Source: CAISIP01 sp963974265 (lineage in GTDB: Bacteria > Pseudomonadota > Gammaproteobacteria > Burkholderiales > Burkholderiaceae_C). Taken from it: 5,766 nucleotides of DNA. The position numbers and the translations under genes were made by a program. Where the stretch lies: assembly GCA_963974265.1 (NCBI GenBank), contig CAXBDR010000290.1:1-5766 (forward strand), read 5' to 3'. Below the pieces are notes generated by a model. That model had not been told where the DNA came from. It searched no databases and worked only from the letters and a program-made list of their open reading frames with translations. Shown in pieces: positions 5,658 through 5,766 of the stretch (positions within the stretch are counted from its first letter, which is position 1; every line of letters starts with the position of its first letter).

Positions 5658-5766
5658 GATCGGGCCGTGGCCGGCTCGGCCGCCCGCACCGGTCGGGCTT
5701 CGGGAGCCTGCTGCGGCTCGCGCACCCGGACCAGGTAGTTCGTCAGTTCACCGAGTTTGGCCTCGA
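5654..5766 (-). CDS. C-terminal end of an unidentified protein upstream of mutY (partial)
   Basis: Only the last 36 codons and the TGA stop (5656-5654) are in the window; the gene continues past the right edge. The visible part begins with an amphipathic stretch (EAKLGELTNYLVRVREP) and ends in a Pro/Ala/Arg-rich tail (QQAPEARPVRAAEPATARS) that looks disordered. Support comes from the open frame to the edge, high G/C at third codon positions as in the neighbours, and a stop overlapping the mutY start by 3 of 4 bases (TTGA), a common coupled arrangement. The protein is not identifiable from this fragment. From weak memory, some Burkholderiales have a dynamin-like GTPase gene beside mutY, but nothing here shows a GTPase motif. 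Confidence 0.7.
   Translation of the reverse strand, partial: EAKLGELTNYLVRVREPQQAPEARPVRAAEPATARS

Overview
The window looks like an ordinary piece of core chromosome from a high-GC (by eye about two-thirds G+C) betaproteobacterium, most likely order Burkholderiales. This rests on three things: the divergent hrcA / nadK-recN arrangement, a RapZ orthologue next to mutY, and close resemblance of HrcA and NadK to what I recall of Bordetella/Ralstonia-type proteins. Genus cannot be fixed from sequence alone. No mobile element, CRISPR array, rRNA or phage gene is visible. Coding density is about 97%, and no gap between genes exceeds about 30 bases.

Layout: (1) Positions 1-62, minus strand, hold a CAU-anticodon tRNA cut off by the window start; its sequence looks more like tRNA-Ile2 (lysidine type) than elongator tRNA-Met. 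A -10-like box with a GC-rich discriminator lies just upstream of it, overlapping the hrcA stop. (2) Positions 89-1093, minus strand, encode hrcA, the heat-shock repressor. (3) A 28-bp divergent gap, 1094-1121, holds a -10-like hexamer for each direction, each exactly 6 nt from the ATG it would serve. (4) Plus strand: nadK (1122-2018), recN (2021-3670) and rapZ (3697-4614) lie head to tail with gaps of 2 and 26 bp, a probable operon. (5) Minus strand: mutY (4605-5657) converges on rapZ and overlaps it by 10 bp. Its TTG start overlaps the stop of a further minus-strand gene, of which only the last 36 codons (5654-5766) are in the window.

How the genes relate: HrcA is a transcriptional repressor of chaperone genes. 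NadK makes NADP+. RecN is an SMC-like ATPase in double-strand break repair. RapZ is a P-loop regulator tied in enterobacteria to amino-sugar metabolism. MutY removes adenine paired with 8-oxoguanine. NADPH supply, break repair and oxidative mismatch repair fit loosely under stress protection, but this conserved chromosomal neighbourhood need not be a dedicated system.

I found no convincing undescribed system. The most curious features are small: the mirrored, apparently leaderless hrcA/nadK start region, and a 10-bp perfect palindrome that is exactly the rapZ/mutY overlap and makes both genes end in the same codons.
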